NCBI GenBank assembly: GCA_028283765.1
Contig: JAPWJY010000004.1
Location: 1 to 64,000 of the forward strand
Length of the DNA: 64,000 bases
Direction: 5' to 3'
Source of the DNA: Parvibaculaceae bacterium
Lineage (GTDB): Bacteria > Pseudomonadota > Alphaproteobacteria > Parvibaculales > Parvibaculaceae
In this document: positions 17,839-25,911 of the stretch, piece after piece
Numbering within the stretch: the stretch's first letter is position 1
Layout of the letters: every line of letters starts with the position of its first letter
Notes under the pieces: model-generated
What the model saw: the letters and a program-made list of their open reading frames with translations, nothing else
Told to the model about the DNA's origin: nothing
Database searches by the model: none
Position numbers and translations under genes: made by a program

Positions 17839-19359
17839 ATGACGGAAGAGGTCCTTATCAATGTCGGTCCGGGGGAAACCCGGGTTGCGGTCGTTCAGGA
17901 TGGCCGCCCGGTCGAGGTGGTCCTTGAGCGGACGATGGAGGATGAATTTCAGCAGAAATCCGGCCGTGCCGGGCACTCCATTATCGGGAATATCTTTCTT
18001 GGCCGCGTGCAGCGCGTATTGCCGGGGATGCAGGCGGCTTTCGTCGATGTCGGTCTTGAGCGGGCGGGCTTTCTGGGCGCAAGGGAAGCCCGGTGCCTGT
18101 GCGAGTTGACCGGGCTCGATGAAGGCGTGCTGCCGCCGATCAGCGCCTGCGTGCGCGAGGGCGAGGCCATTCTGGCGCAGGTCGTCAAGGATCCGATCAG
18201 CGACAAGGGCGCGCGCCTTTCCGCCAACGTGACGCTCGCGGGCCGCCTGCTGGTGCTGGTGCCGAATCAGTCCGGCGTGGTGCTCTCGCGCCGGATCGAG
18301 GATGAGGCCGAGCGCGAGCGGCTGTTGGGCGTCGTCGGGGAAATGGCCGAGAAGCTGGCCGCGATGGGCGTTACCGGGGAACCGGCGGGCTATATCGTGC
18401 GCACGGCGGCCATCGGCGCGACGTACGAGGAGCTTGCCGCGGATGCGAGGGCGCTTGCCGCCGAATGGGCGCATGTGCGCGAGGTGGAGCGCCGCTCGCG
18501 TCCGCCTTCGCTGGTGTTTCACGATCTCGATCCGGTGGCCCGCACCCTGCGCGACCATGTGGGGATGGAAACGGCGCGCGTGCTGATCGACGATGCCGAA
18601 GCCTTTGCCGAGGCGCAGCGCTATTGCCGCCAGACCATGCCCCAGCTGATCGAGCGGCTGCACCTGTTCAACGGGCCGGGCGAACTCTTTTCCCTCTATG
18701 ACGTCGAGGGCCAGATCGAGAATGCGCTGGAGGCGCGGGTCGAACTCGACTCGGGTGGCTGGATCACGATCGAGGCGACCGAGGCGCTGACCGCCATCGA
18801 CGTCAATTCGGGCAAATACACCGCTTCGACCGGGCTTGAGGACACGAGCGTGCGGATCAATCTCGAAGCGGTCGAGGAGATCATCCATCAGGTCCGTCTG
18901 CGGGGCACCGGCGGGCTTATCGTCATTGACTTCATCCATATGAACGATCCGGCCAACAATGAAAAAGTGATCGAGGCGCTGAACCGGGGCTTCGAGCGCG
19001 ACCGGGTGCCGACCCAGATTTCGGGCATGTCGGAGTTCGGCATCGTCCAGATGACGCGCAAACGCGTGCGCGAGCCGCTCGACAAGCTGCTCACCGAGGC
19101 GGCCTATCCGCGCGGGCGGCCCCGGCGCAAGACCTGCGCGACCGTCGCCAACGATCTGCTGCGGCGCGTGGTGCGCGAGGCGCAGCTTTCCCCCGGCCGC
19201 CCGATCACGGCGCGCGCCGCCACCGAGGTGGTGGACTGGCTGGAACGGGGTAACCCCAATCTGCTGGAGCGGCTGCGCCGCCGGGTCGCGGGCCCCGTCA
19301 CGCTGGTTGCGGGCAGCGGCTTTGGCCGGGAACAACTGGATGTGGGAGCCGTGAATTGA
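17839..19359 (+). CDS. rng: Ribonuclease E/G family endoribonuclease
   Basis: 506 residues, RNase G size, without the long disordered tail of RNase E. An S1-like part near residues 40-125 (GNIFLGRVQRVLPGMQAAFVDVG) precedes the DNase-I-like catalytic domain, where the two metal-binding Asp lie in TAIDVNSGKYT and IVIDFIHM. It cleaves single-stranded AU-rich RNA in rRNA and mRNA processing. ATG 17839 (MTEEVLINVGPGETRVAV) fits homologues; in-frame starts at 17782 and 17794 would add a non-conserved tail. The C-terminus lacks the zinc-link CPxC, so tetramer formation as in E. coli RNase E is not obvious. Confidence 0.92.
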   Translation: MTEEVLINVGPGETRVAVVQDGRPVEVVLERTMEDEFQQKSGRAGHSIIGNIFLGRVQRVLPGMQAAFVDVGLERAGFLGAREARCLCELTGLDEGVLPPISACVREGEAILAQVVKDPISDKGARLSANVTLAGRLLVLVPNQSGVVLSRRIEDEAERERLLGVVGEMAEKLAAMGVTGEPAGYIVRTAAIGATYEELAADARALAAEWAHVREVERRSRPPSLVFHDLDPVARTLRDHVGMETARVLIDDAEAFAEAQRYCRQTMPQLIERLHLFNGPGELFSLYDVEGQIENALEARVELDSGGWITIEATEALTAIDVNSGKYTASTGLEDTSVRINLEAVEEIIHQVRLRGTGGLIVIDFIHMNDPANNEKVIEALNRGFERDRVPTQISGMSEFGIVQMTRKRVREPLDKLLTEAAYPRGRPRRKTCATVANDLLRRVVREAQLSPGRPITARAATEVVDWLERGNPNLLERLRRRVAGPVTLVAGSGFGREQLDVGAVN

Positions 19360-19619
19360 ACGCGGATGACGATGACCGGGAAAAGGATGCGGCTGGCGCG
19401 TCCTCGGGCGCCGAGATCATTCCGCTGCGCCGCACGCGGCCCTGCGCCATCTGCGGGCGGCCTTCGATCCGCGCTTTCCACCCTTTCTGCTCGCAGCGCT
19501 GCGCCGACCTCGACCTGAGCCGCTGGCTGAACGGAAGCTATGTCATTCCCGCGGCAGCGGAGCCCGAAGAGGCTGAATCCACTCAGCTTTCCGATGAGGA
19601 TGATGAGGCCGACTATTAG
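19356..19619 (+). CDS. yacG: DNA gyrase inhibitor YacG (zinc-binding)
   Basis: 87 residues. A treble-clef zinc site is visible: CAIC (C-x2-C) and CSQRC (C-x3-C) about 15 residues apart, followed by DLSRWLNGSYVIP, the family signature. YacG binds gyrase B and inhibits supercoiling in E. coli. No ATG is available; translation probably starts at TTG 19356, which overlaps the preceding stop as TTGA. The acidic tail (DEDDEADY) and extended N-terminus are longer than in the E. coli protein. Confidence 0.9.
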   Translation: MNADDDDREKDAAGASSGAEIIPLRRTRPCAICGRPSIRAFHPFCSQRCADLDLSRWLNGSYVIPAAAEPEEAESTQLSDEDDEADY

Positions 19620-19712
19620 CGGGCACGGCTATGGACAGGCCAGCGCCGATCCCCTATAAACCCGCCTCACGCGGCCCCTTTCAAAGACCGCCCGCCCCGC
19701 TTCGCGGCGCAC

Positions 19713-19788
19713 GCCCAGGTAGCTCAGTTGGTAGAGCATGCGACTGAAAATCGCAGTGTCGGTGGTTCGATTCCGCCCCTGGGCACCA
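19713..19788 (+). tRNA. tRNA-Phe (GAA)
   Basis: Acceptor stem GCCCAGG/CCTGGGC, D-arm GCTC/GAGC, anticodon stem TGCGA/TCGCA with loop CTGAAAA (anticodon GAA), T-arm with GGTTCGATTCC. Discriminator A with encoded CCA (19786-19788). Confidence 0.96.
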
Positions 19789-19820
19789 CCTCATTCCGTC
19801 GTTATTGATTCTTTTGGTCT

Positions 19821-20099
19821 CTACGCCACTGCCTTGGCCACGATGTCGGGGTGCTGGCCGATCACGCGGACATAGGCGACAGCAAAGCCGGACGCCATCG
19901 TCCGCGCCTGTTCCCAGTCCCGCAGGGTGCCGACCGGCACGTGAAATCGCGTGGCGAACTCGGTCTGAGACAGCCCCAGCCCCGTGCGGGTCTTGCGGAT
20001 CAGGCGTGCGCGCTGGCTCTGATCCGTTGCCTCGGGGGCTGCGTCGAAATCTTCCGGGTCCGCTGGATCAACAGGAAGAGCGATATGCTCTTTCTTCAC
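19821..20099 (-). CDS. HTH (XRE-type) antitoxin of a BrnT/BrnA-like module
   Basis: 92 residues. It probably begins with GTG 20099 (preceded by AAGGA), giving an N-terminal KKEHIALPVDPADPEDFDAAPEA linker and a helix-turn-helix (ARLIRKTRTGLGLSQTEFATRFHVPVGTLRDWEQ). It ends in AVAYVRVIGQHPDIV, as in antitoxins paired with BrnT. The start lies inside the 3' end of the toxin remnant, the usual overlapping arrangement. The antitoxin is intact while the toxin is broken, so it may persist as an autoregulator or an orphan. A longer open frame to 20192 reads through toxin-derived codons. Confidence 0.78.
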   Translation of the reverse strand: MKKEHIALPVDPADPEDFDAAPEATDQSQRARLIRKTRTGLGLSQTEFATRFHVPVGTLRDWEQARTMASGFAVAYVRVIGQHPDIVAKAVA

Positions 20100-20342
20100 C
20101 TTTGTTGTTCCTTCCCACTGAAATGAAGCGGGGCAGATCATCCCGCCAGACGAACCGCCGGTAAACAGCTTCTCGCCCACAAGACCCACCACCTTGAACC
20201 GCTCTTCGCCGTCTATGGGACGGATGGAAGGGGATGATCACAGATGGTTGTCGTCCTTGAAGAGGCTGTCGCCAAAGACCAGTGACAGATCGTGCTTGCG
20301 CTGGTTGGCGGCATCTTTCTCAAGGTCGAACCCGTCTTCCAT
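20068..20342 (-). pseudogene. Broken BrnT-type ribonuclease toxin
   Basis: Reading the minus strand from ATG 20342 gives a BrnT start (DLEKDAANQRKHDLSLVFGD), then an in-frame TGA at 20240-20238. Past it the same frame continues with BrnT-like DGEERFKVVGLVGEKLFTG. Near 20155 the homology jumps frame to FVWRDDLPRFISV-RNNKGEERAY, ending at TGA 20070-20068. The total of 275 bases is one short of 92 codons, consistent with a single-base deletion. So there are at least two lesions: a stop and a frameshift. BrnT is normally about 90 residues and cleaves RNA. A sequencing error could explain one lesion but hardly both. Confidence 0.75.
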
Positions 20343-20465
20343 GAGAGGAATACACGGAATTTCCGCAGTGAATGTAAGGTGGAAATACGGAAATCCCGTA
20401 TGCGCCCCTGACAATCTTGCCCAGTCGGAGGCCATAAGGCGGCTGCCCCTGGTCCGTTCATCCGT

Positions 20466-21446
20466 TCACAGCCGCTCCGCCTCCCAGCGATCAGGCATGG
20501 GTACCGCGGTGGCGATATCGCCCGCTTTCGATCGCGCCCATCTGGCGACGCCGAAGCCCTGGATGGGCGAGCCCTCGGCGATCAGCACCGGCTGCAAAGC
20601 CACGAACAGCCGACGATAGTTGTAAAAGGGCACGCTCGGCCAGAGATGGTGCATCAGGTGCAGGTTTTGCTGGAGCGTCACAAGAGTGCCGCCGAACCAC
20701 AGGCTGATGCGGGTATTGCCGTAGCGGTCGGTCCGGTCGAACGGGTAGTGCGGCAGCCACTGGAACAGGATGTTGAGCATGAGTGACGCGATCCGCAATG
20801 GCACGAACCACAGGAGCAGCCAGGCGAGGAAGTGCCCCGTGAAGAGGGACAGGGCCAGCAACGCCAGAGTGAAGACTGTGACGGCGGAGACCTGGGCGAC
20901 CTCGGAGGGCGTGAGGATTTTGCGGAGCCGCTTGTAGCGCGCCGGTGCGAAAGGTTTCAGCAGGGCCAGCGGTACAAGGTTCATGGACACGGCGATCACC
21001 CACTTGCCGATCAGTTGCAAGAATGTGCCCTTCACGAAAATGTCCGGGTCGCGCTCCGTGTTCGTGTGCGCGTGGTGGAGCACGTGTGTGCGCTGGAGCA
21101 CCGGCCAGCCGGTACCCAGGCCCAGCGCGCCGATCCAGCCGACCACCGTGTTGACCCAGTAGAGGCGCTTGGGCTTGCTGACGACGTTGCAGTGGATTGC
21201 CTCGTGCACCAGCGTGTAGTGGGCATAGGAGACGACGGCAAGGACGGGTGTGCATGCCCAGAGGGGCCATTGGCCGGACAGGCCCAGATAAATGACCGTG
21301 AGCAACGTGGCAGGCAGAATGACCGCCAGAGCAAGCGTCGGCCATGCGACATCGGGCGAGAGGGACAGGGCGATGCGCTTTTCTTCCTGCCGGGAGATTC
21401 CACCTCTGCTCCTGCCGGTCGCTTCCTGCTCGATGCAAGCCGTCAT
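20466..21446 (-). CDS. Membrane fatty-acid desaturase / hydroxylase-type protein
   Basis: 326 residues with four to six hydrophobic segments and the three di-iron histidine boxes: HEAIH (81-85), HVLHH followed by AHTN (121-128) and HLMHH (263-267). It belongs to the fatty-acid desaturase superfamily, which also holds beta-carotene hydroxylases and alkane-type hydroxylases; with no carotenoid genes nearby a lipid role is likelier. The start at 21446 follows GGAGG; a longer frame to 21566 lacks a ribosome-binding site. A 23-base inverted repeat lies about 140 bases upstream. LysR and thioesterase genes flank it. Confidence 0.85.
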   Translation of the reverse strand: MTACIEQEATGRSRGGISRQEEKRIALSLSPDVAWPTLALAVILPATLLTVIYLGLSGQWPLWACTPVLAVVSYAHYTLVHEAIHCNVVSKPKRLYWVNTVVGWIGALGLGTGWPVLQRTHVLHHAHTNTERDPDIFVKGTFLQLIGKWVIAVSMNLVPLALLKPFAPARYKRLRKILTPSEVAQVSAVTVFTLALLALSLFTGHFLAWLLLWFVPLRIASLMLNILFQWLPHYPFDRTDRYGNTRISLWFGGTLVTLQQNLHLMHHLWPSVPFYNYRRLFVALQPVLIAEGSPIQGFGVARWARSKAGDIATAVPMPDRWEAERL

Positions 21447-21586
21447 TCTGTCCCTCCGAATTTTTCTGCCTCGCGAGGCTGGTTCGGGCCGGAACAGCGG
21501 CGCGCCAGATTCATCGAGGGAAGTGGCCCCGGGGCGCACGATTCCTGCCAAGCTAGTGGATTCCAACTTGAGGTAATAGTGCGTTG

Positions 21587-21609
21587 ATTTGAGAGCTATC
21601 TTCTCAAAT
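21587..21609. repeat. Inverted repeat between the desaturase and LysR genes
   Basis: ATTTGAGA (21587-21594), a 7-base spacer, then TCTCAAAT (21602-21609): perfect 8-bp arms. It is AT-rich compared with its surroundings and followed by no T-run, so an operator upstream of the desaturase gene is more likely than a terminator of the LysR gene. The binding protein is unknown. Confidence 0.45.
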
Positions 21610-21653
21610 ATGGAAGGGACGGAATCGTGCGGGCGTCGAATTGCCCGAAGGGA

Positions 21654-22592
21654 TCAACTTGTTCGACGTCTGTCGCGGGTGTCTTGGGCATTCCTGTAAC
21701 CCAGACGCTCCCTCAGTCTTGGGATGGCGAAGTCCAGAAACACGCGGAGCTTCAGCGGCGTCTGGCGCTGGCTTGGATAGGTGATGCTCGCCGGAAGCGG
21801 GGCGGGCTCATAGTCTTCCAGCACCGGCGTCAGCGCGTGGGCGCGTACATGGTCGTCGATCAGGTAGGAAAGCACGCGGGCAATGCCGGCACCATCAAGG
21901 GCGGCGGCGACGGCGGCCTCCGCCAGGTTTACTGAAAGGCGGGATCTGACGGCAATTGTCTGCGTCGCGTTGCCGCCGAAGAACTGCCAGTGACGCGCGC
22001 CCGGGTAGCCTTCATGGATCACGCAGTCATGCTTCTCAAGGTCAGCCGGTTTCTTCGGCGTGCCCCGCCGCTCCAGATAGGCGGGGCTGGCGCACAGGAT
22101 GGCGCGGATCAACCCCACGCGCACGGCGATCAGGTTGCTGCTGTCCGCCAGCTCGCCGATGCGGACGGCGAGGTCGACATGCTCCTCCACGAAGTTCACA
22201 TGCCGGTCTGTCAGTTGCAGGCTGATATTGATGTCCGGATAGGCCTCCAGAAACTCCTCGACGATGGGCAGGACGTGGCTGCGGCCCATCACGGCAGGCG
22301 CGGTGATGATGAGTTCGCCCTGCGGTGTGCGGTATTCGCCCGACGCCGTGCGCTCCGCTTCCGTGATCTCTTCAAGGATCTGGCGGCACGAGGCGACATA
22401 GCTGCGCCCGGCCTCGGTCAGGACGATCCTGCGTTGACCGCGATGGAACAGCCGGACGTTCAGGTGCGCCTCCAGCTCGGATACGCGCCGGCTGGCCGTT
22501 GCAAGGGGAATCCTCAACTGGCGGCTCGCCGCCGAGAGGCTTCCCGTGTCGGCTGCCGCCACCAGGATGGTCATGGCTTCAAGTCGGTCCAT
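21654..22592 (-). CDS. LysR-family transcriptional regulator
   Basis: 312 residues. The N-terminal winged helix (MDRLEAMTILVAAADTGSLSAASRQLRIPLATASRRVSELE) is the classic LysR HTH; the rest is the periplasmic-binding-protein-like effector domain with the CrgA-type GELIITAPAVMGRSHVLPIV. ATG 22592 matches the family start. It is divergent from the thioesterase gene (129 bases between starts), which by the usual LysR layout is a candidate target together with the genes that follow it. Effector unknown. Confidence 0.92.
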   Translation of the reverse strand: MDRLEAMTILVAAADTGSLSAASRQLRIPLATASRRVSELEAHLNVRLFHRGQRRIVLTEAGRSYVASCRQILEEITEAERTASGEYRTPQGELIITAPAVMGRSHVLPIVEEFLEAYPDINISLQLTDRHVNFVEEHVDLAVRIGELADSSNLIAVRVGLIRAILCASPAYLERRGTPKKPADLEKHDCVIHEGYPGARHWQFFGGNATQTIAVRSRLSVNLAEAAVAAALDGAGIARVLSYLIDDHVRAHALTPVLEDYEPAPLPASITYPSQRQTPLKLRVFLDFAIPRLRERLGYRNAQDTRDRRRTS

Positions 22593-22720
22593 CAGCCTTC
22601 CATATCTGAGAGGGTTGTTCCTGAAAATAGGCGCTACTGTGCGGGAATGTAACCCCTTATCCCGTCTGGGCTCCCGCCCATGCCATATTGCGGGGACACT
22701 CAATCACAGGAGCAATTGCC

Positions 22721-23134
22721 ATGGGTACGTTTGAAGGCGATTTCCGGTCGAAACTGAGGGAGGTCTCCAGCGGGGCGGCCTTCAACAACTGGCTGGGTCT
22801 GGAGGTTGACGAGGCGCGCGAAGGAGAGGTTGAACTCAGTCTCCCGTGGCGAAGGGAATTCGGGCAGTACAATGGCTATCTCCACGCCAGCATCGTCTCG
22901 GGACTGATCGACACGGCCTGTGGCTTTGCCGCCTCGACCTTGTCTGGCCGGGTGCTGGCGTCACAACTGTCTGTCCGCTTTCTGAGGCCGGCTGTCGCCG
23001 AGGTCTTCATCGTCAGGGGCAGGGTGATCAAGCCCGGCCGTCAGCAAGTGTTCGCTTGCGGCGAAATCTTTGCGCGAGGTGCGCCTGAAAAGCTGCTGGC
23101 GGTGGGCGATGCGATCCTCGTCCCGATAGGTTGA
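22721..23134 (+). CDS. PaaI-type hot-dog thioesterase
   Basis: 137 residues, one hot-dog domain. N-terminal FNNWLGLEVDEAREGEVELSL, the central helix QYNGYLHASIVSGLIDTACGFA with the conserved H-G/A region, and FLRPAVAEVFIVRGRVIKPGRQ. Probable acyl-CoA (phenylacetyl-CoA-like) thioesterase. A GGAG seven bases upstream selects ATG 22721. Divergent from the LysR gene; followed 162 bases later by an oxidoreductase gene on the same strand. Confidence 0.85.
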   Translation: MGTFEGDFRSKLREVSSGAAFNNWLGLEVDEAREGEVELSLPWRREFGQYNGYLHASIVSGLIDTACGFAASTLSGRVLASQLSVRFLRPAVAEVFIVRGRVIKPGRQQVFACGEIFARGAPEKLLAVGDAILVPIG

Positions 23135-23182
23135 GCAGCTTCTATGGTGCCGTCCAATACACCACGGGTGTCTGGATCATCC

Positions 23183-23196
23183 TTCCAGATATGGAA
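23183..23196. repeat. Short inverted repeat upstream of the oxidoreductase gene
   Basis: TTCCA-GATA-TGGAA, perfect 5-bp arms, 100 bases before the quinone-oxidoreductase start. It is short enough to be chance; it could be a regulator half-site pair. Confidence 0.25.
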
Positions 23197-23296
23197 TGTC
23201 GCATCTCATCATTCAATACTACTGGCGTAATCTGGAAGACACTACGTTTCCGTCAGATGTGAGGCATAGCCACCCAGCAAACGGAAAGTCAAAATA

Positions 23297-24295
23297 ATGA
23301 AGGCCGTCCAATATCAGTCTTATGGCGACTACAGCGAAAATCGTCTGGTCGATCTGCCGCGTCCGGAACTCCGGGACGGCGAAGTGCTCGTTGAAATGCG
23401 CGCCGCCGGTATCAACCCGCTGGATAATACTTTCCGCTCGGGCCACATATTTTTCGCGCAGCCCCAGAACCTGCCGCGCGTCGGCGGTCAGTCCGGGGCG
23501 GGCGTGGTCGCGGAAAGCAGGAGCGATGCGTTCAAGGCCGGTGATCGCGTCTTCGTCGCGGCACCGGGCCTCGGTCTCATGATCGACGGCACCTGGCGCG
23601 AATTCGTGGCTGCGCCGGCGGCAAGCCTGTCGCCAATTCCCGAGGGCATCGATGACGACCATGCCGCGGCCTATCTCGCCGGGGCGGGCTATCTGACGGG
23701 CTATCTGTCGCTGACCGAACTTGCGAAGTTCGCGCCCGGACAGTCCGTGCTCGCGCCCGGGATCGGCGGGGCCGTCGGCATGGAGACCACGCAGGTCGCC
23801 CTGCGTCTTGGCGCTTCTCTGGCGATCTCGACGGCGGGCAGCACCGAAAAGGCCGAGCAGGCCCGGGCCGCCGGATATGAGCATGTCATCGATCTTTCCA
23901 GGGAGAGCCTGAAGGACGGGGTGATGCGCATCACCGAAGGCAAGGGCGTCGATGTCATCGTCGACGGGATCAGCGGGCAATTGACGGGTCAGGAACTGGC
24001 GTCCCTCGCCCCGGGCGGCACCCTCGTCATCGCGGGATATGCGGGCGGGCGCGATGCGCAGGTCAATGTCACGGACATCATCTGGAAGGCCGCGACGGTC
24101 CGCGGGTTCACCTTCAGGCTCTTCACGCCGCAGACGATCGCCGCGGCCAGCGCCACGCTTGCCGGTTTCCTGAAGGAAGGGGCATTGAAGCCCACGATCA
24201 GCAAGGCGTTCCCGATGTCGCAGGCATCCGAGGCTGTCCGCTTCCTCATCGAGGAGCGGCCCTTCGGCAGGGTGATCCTGAACCCCGGCCGCTAG
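23297..24295 (+). CDS. Quinone oxidoreductase-like medium-chain dehydrogenase
   Basis: 332 residues. GroES-like N-terminal domain (MKAVQYQSYGD, AGINPLDNTFRSG) and Rossmann domain with APGIGGAVGMETTQVALRLGA for NADPH. The zinc-ligand cysteine cluster of alcohol dehydrogenases is absent, as in the zinc-independent quinone oxidoreductase/enoyl reductase group. Probably reduces a conjugated carbonyl with NADPH. An enoyl-CoA hydratase follows 43 bases later, so the two are likely one transcript. Substrate unknown. Confidence 0.88.
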   Translation: MKAVQYQSYGDYSENRLVDLPRPELRDGEVLVEMRAAGINPLDNTFRSGHIFFAQPQNLPRVGGQSGAGVVAESRSDAFKAGDRVFVAAPGLGLMIDGTWREFVAAPAASLSPIPEGIDDDHAAAYLAGAGYLTGYLSLTELAKFAPGQSVLAPGIGGAVGMETTQVALRLGASLAISTAGSTEKAEQARAAGYEHVIDLSRESLKDGVMRITEGKGVDVIVDGISGQLTGQELASLAPGGTLVIAGYAGGRDAQVNVTDIIWKAATVRGFTFRLFTPQTIAAASATLAGFLKEGALKPTISKAFPMSQASEAVRFLIEERPFGRVILNPGR

Positions 24296-24338
24296 GCGCA
24301 TGCCGTCCATCCCATGAATCCAATGGAGGAATTTCATA

Positions 24339-25130
24339 TTGGCCAGATTCACTTTCTCGGTCGAGGAGGGCATCGCGACGCTGCTTCTCTCGAATCCGCC
24401 GCAGAACCGGCTCAACAGCGCAACCTCGGCGGACTTCCGCGCGGCGGTGGAGACCGTGCAGGCCGACCATACCATCCGCGCCCTCGTCATCCGCGCCGAG
24501 GGCGATAACTTCAGCTTTGGCGGCGATATCAGCAACTGGCTGGATGTGGACCCGGCAGCGATCGGCGCGGGCATCGGCGAGGGGCTCCAGCAGTTGCGCG
24601 CATTCGAAGAGCTTCGGGTGCCGGTGATTTCGGCGGTTCAGGGCATCTGCCTCGGCGGCGCGTTCGAGATCGTGCTGCGCACCGACATCATCGTCGCCGC
24701 GGAGGATGCGCGGTTCGGGCACTCCGAACAGACTCTGGGGCTCATCACGCTCATGGGCGGCGTCCAGCGCGTCGCCGAGCGCGCAGGCCGGGCGCGGGCC
24801 CTTCGCTGGGCCATGACCGCCGAGCGCGTGCCGGCGCGGGAAATGCTGGAGGCGGGCGTGATTACCGAGATCGTCCCGAACGGCCAGCTGGTGGAGGCGG
24901 CCTACAACTGGGCCCGGCGTCTGGGCAAGGGAGCGACACTCGCTCATGCCGCCCACAAGAAGATGATGAACGCCTGGTCCAACGGCGGCATTGCTGCGGC
25001 TGACGCCCTGATTCCGGAACTGGCCGAACAGCTCTGGCAGACAGAAGATGCGCACAAAGGGATCGCCTCCGCGCAGGACGCCCTTCGCCGTGGTGTCGAA
25101 CGTCCCATCCTTGAGTTCGACGGGCGCTGA
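24339..25130 (+). CDS. Enoyl-CoA hydratase/isomerase family protein
   Basis: 263 residues of the crotonase fold. The oxyanion-hole loop near EGDNFSFGGDISNWL is clear, and the second signature GICLGGAFEIVLRTDIIVAAEDARFGHSEQTLGL holds both glutamates at the positions of the catalytic pair. Translation starts at TTG 24339, with GGAGGA eight bases upstream; no suitable ATG exists. It acts on acyl-CoA thioesters; with the preceding reductase it could belong to a short fatty- or aromatic-acid route. Convergent with a TetR gene 31 bases on. Confidence 0.88.
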   Translation: MARFTFSVEEGIATLLLSNPPQNRLNSATSADFRAAVETVQADHTIRALVIRAEGDNFSFGGDISNWLDVDPAAIGAGIGEGLQQLRAFEELRVPVISAVQGICLGGAFEIVLRTDIIVAAEDARFGHSEQTLGLITLMGGVQRVAERAGRARALRWAMTAERVPAREMLEAGVITEIVPNGQLVEAAYNWARRLGKGATLAHAAHKKMMNAWSNGGIAAADALIPELAEQLWQTEDAHKGIASAQDALRRGVERPILEFDGR

Positions 25131-25150
25131 GGGCTTATGAATGGCTACGG

Positions 25151-25171
25151 CCGGGGATAATTTATTCCCGG
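25151..25171. terminator. Hairpin between convergent genes
   Basis: CCGGGGATAA-T-TTATTCCCGG can pair over about nine bases (one G-U) and sits between the enoyl-CoA hydratase stop and the TetR stop, overlapping the latter. There is no long T-run on either side, so intrinsic termination is possible but not certain. Confidence 0.45.
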
Positions 25172-25791
25172 TCCGCGGCGGCCGTCGCTATGGCCAGTTC
25201 CGTATCCCGGACCAGTTCGTCGATGATCTCCGCGACGCTGATCCTGCGAATCTTGGGCGGGAGCAATCCCTGCTCGGCCAGCATCACGATGCCATGCATC
25301 GACGTCCAGAACTTGAGGGCGAAGCGCCTGCGCGTCAGGTCGTCGAGCGCGGGATTCACCGATTCCAGTATCAGGTCGAAGCTCGCGTCGGCGGCCGTAT
25401 AAAGCTCGCTGCCGACGGGTGCGCGCTGCAAAAGACGCGAGGCATACATCAGCCGGTAGAGTTCGACATGGCGCAGACCGAAATCCAGATAGGCGTGCGC
25501 GATCTGTCCGAGTTTCGATGTCTCCGCGGTAGGGTCGATCATCTCGCGGAAGGCCGCGCCGAACGTCCGGAACGCCTTGGCCGCCACCGCCGCCAGTAAT
25601 TCCTCTCGATCCGCGAAGTGCCGGTAAGGGGCGGCCTGGGAGACGCCGAGACTTTTCGCCAGCGCGCTGAAGCCCACGGCTTCCGGCCCGCCGCGCTCGA
25701 CCTCGCCCATGGCGGTTTCGATCAGCGCCTCGCGGAGGCCGCCATGATGATAGGCGTTCGGCGCCTTTCGGGCAGGGGAGGATCCAGTCAT
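25162..25791 (-). CDS. TetR-family regulator with WHG-type C-terminal domain
   Basis: 209 residues. After YHHGGLREALIETAMGEVERGG, typical of the WHG subgroup, comes the HTH (VGFSALAKSLGVSQAAPYRHFADREELLAAVA). The C-terminal ligand domain has HVELYRLMYAS and ALKFWTSMHGIVMLAEQG. ATG 25791 is the start; a long upstream open frame is a shadow of the divergent gene. It is divergent from a VOC gene, and the 120-base gap holds two copies of TGTAATA-N6-AACATT, one touching this start codon, suggesting autoregulation and control of the neighbour. Confidence 0.9.
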   Translation of the reverse strand: MTGSSPARKAPNAYHHGGLREALIETAMGEVERGGPEAVGFSALAKSLGVSQAAPYRHFADREELLAAVAAKAFRTFGAAFREMIDPTAETSKLGQIAHAYLDFGLRHVELYRLMYASRLLQRAPVGSELYTAADASFDLILESVNPALDDLTRRRFALKFWTSMHGIVMLAEQGLLPPKIRRISVAEIIDELVRDTELAIATAAADRE

Positions 25792-25858
25792 GTAATACCC
25801 TATAACATTCGTCTTGACGGAAGAGAACGGGGCATGGAATGTAATAATATAAAACATT
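25791..25858. promoter_or_regulatory. Paired operator-like boxes TGTAATA-N6-AACATT
   Basis: Copy 1 at 25791-25809 and copy 2 at 25840-25858 share TGTAATA and AACATT exactly with the same 6-base spacer, 49 bases apart start to start. Both contain ATGT...ACAT arms. They lie in the divergent gap between the TetR gene and the VOC gene; copy 1 begins at the TetR start codon. The region is strikingly AT-rich for this genome. Best explained as TetR operators (inference). Confidence 0.6.
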
Positions 25859-25911
25859 GCGGGCGTCACCGGGTAAGCCCGGTGTGGAAGCCAGCGGGGG
25901 AGGAAGGTCGC

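Noticed and set aside
17806-19335. Minus-strand open frame of 509 codons opposite the RNase gene
   Set aside because: Shadow of the rng coding strand; no recognisable motif and His/Arg-rich artefact composition.
19713-20465. Integrated element at tRNA-Phe
   Set aside because: No direct repeat of the tRNA 3' end, integrase or transposase found in the following sequence; only the toxin-antitoxin remnant.
24300-25055. Minus-strand frame opposite the enoyl-CoA hydratase gene
   Set aside because: Shadow frame; the crotonase signatures are on the plus strand.
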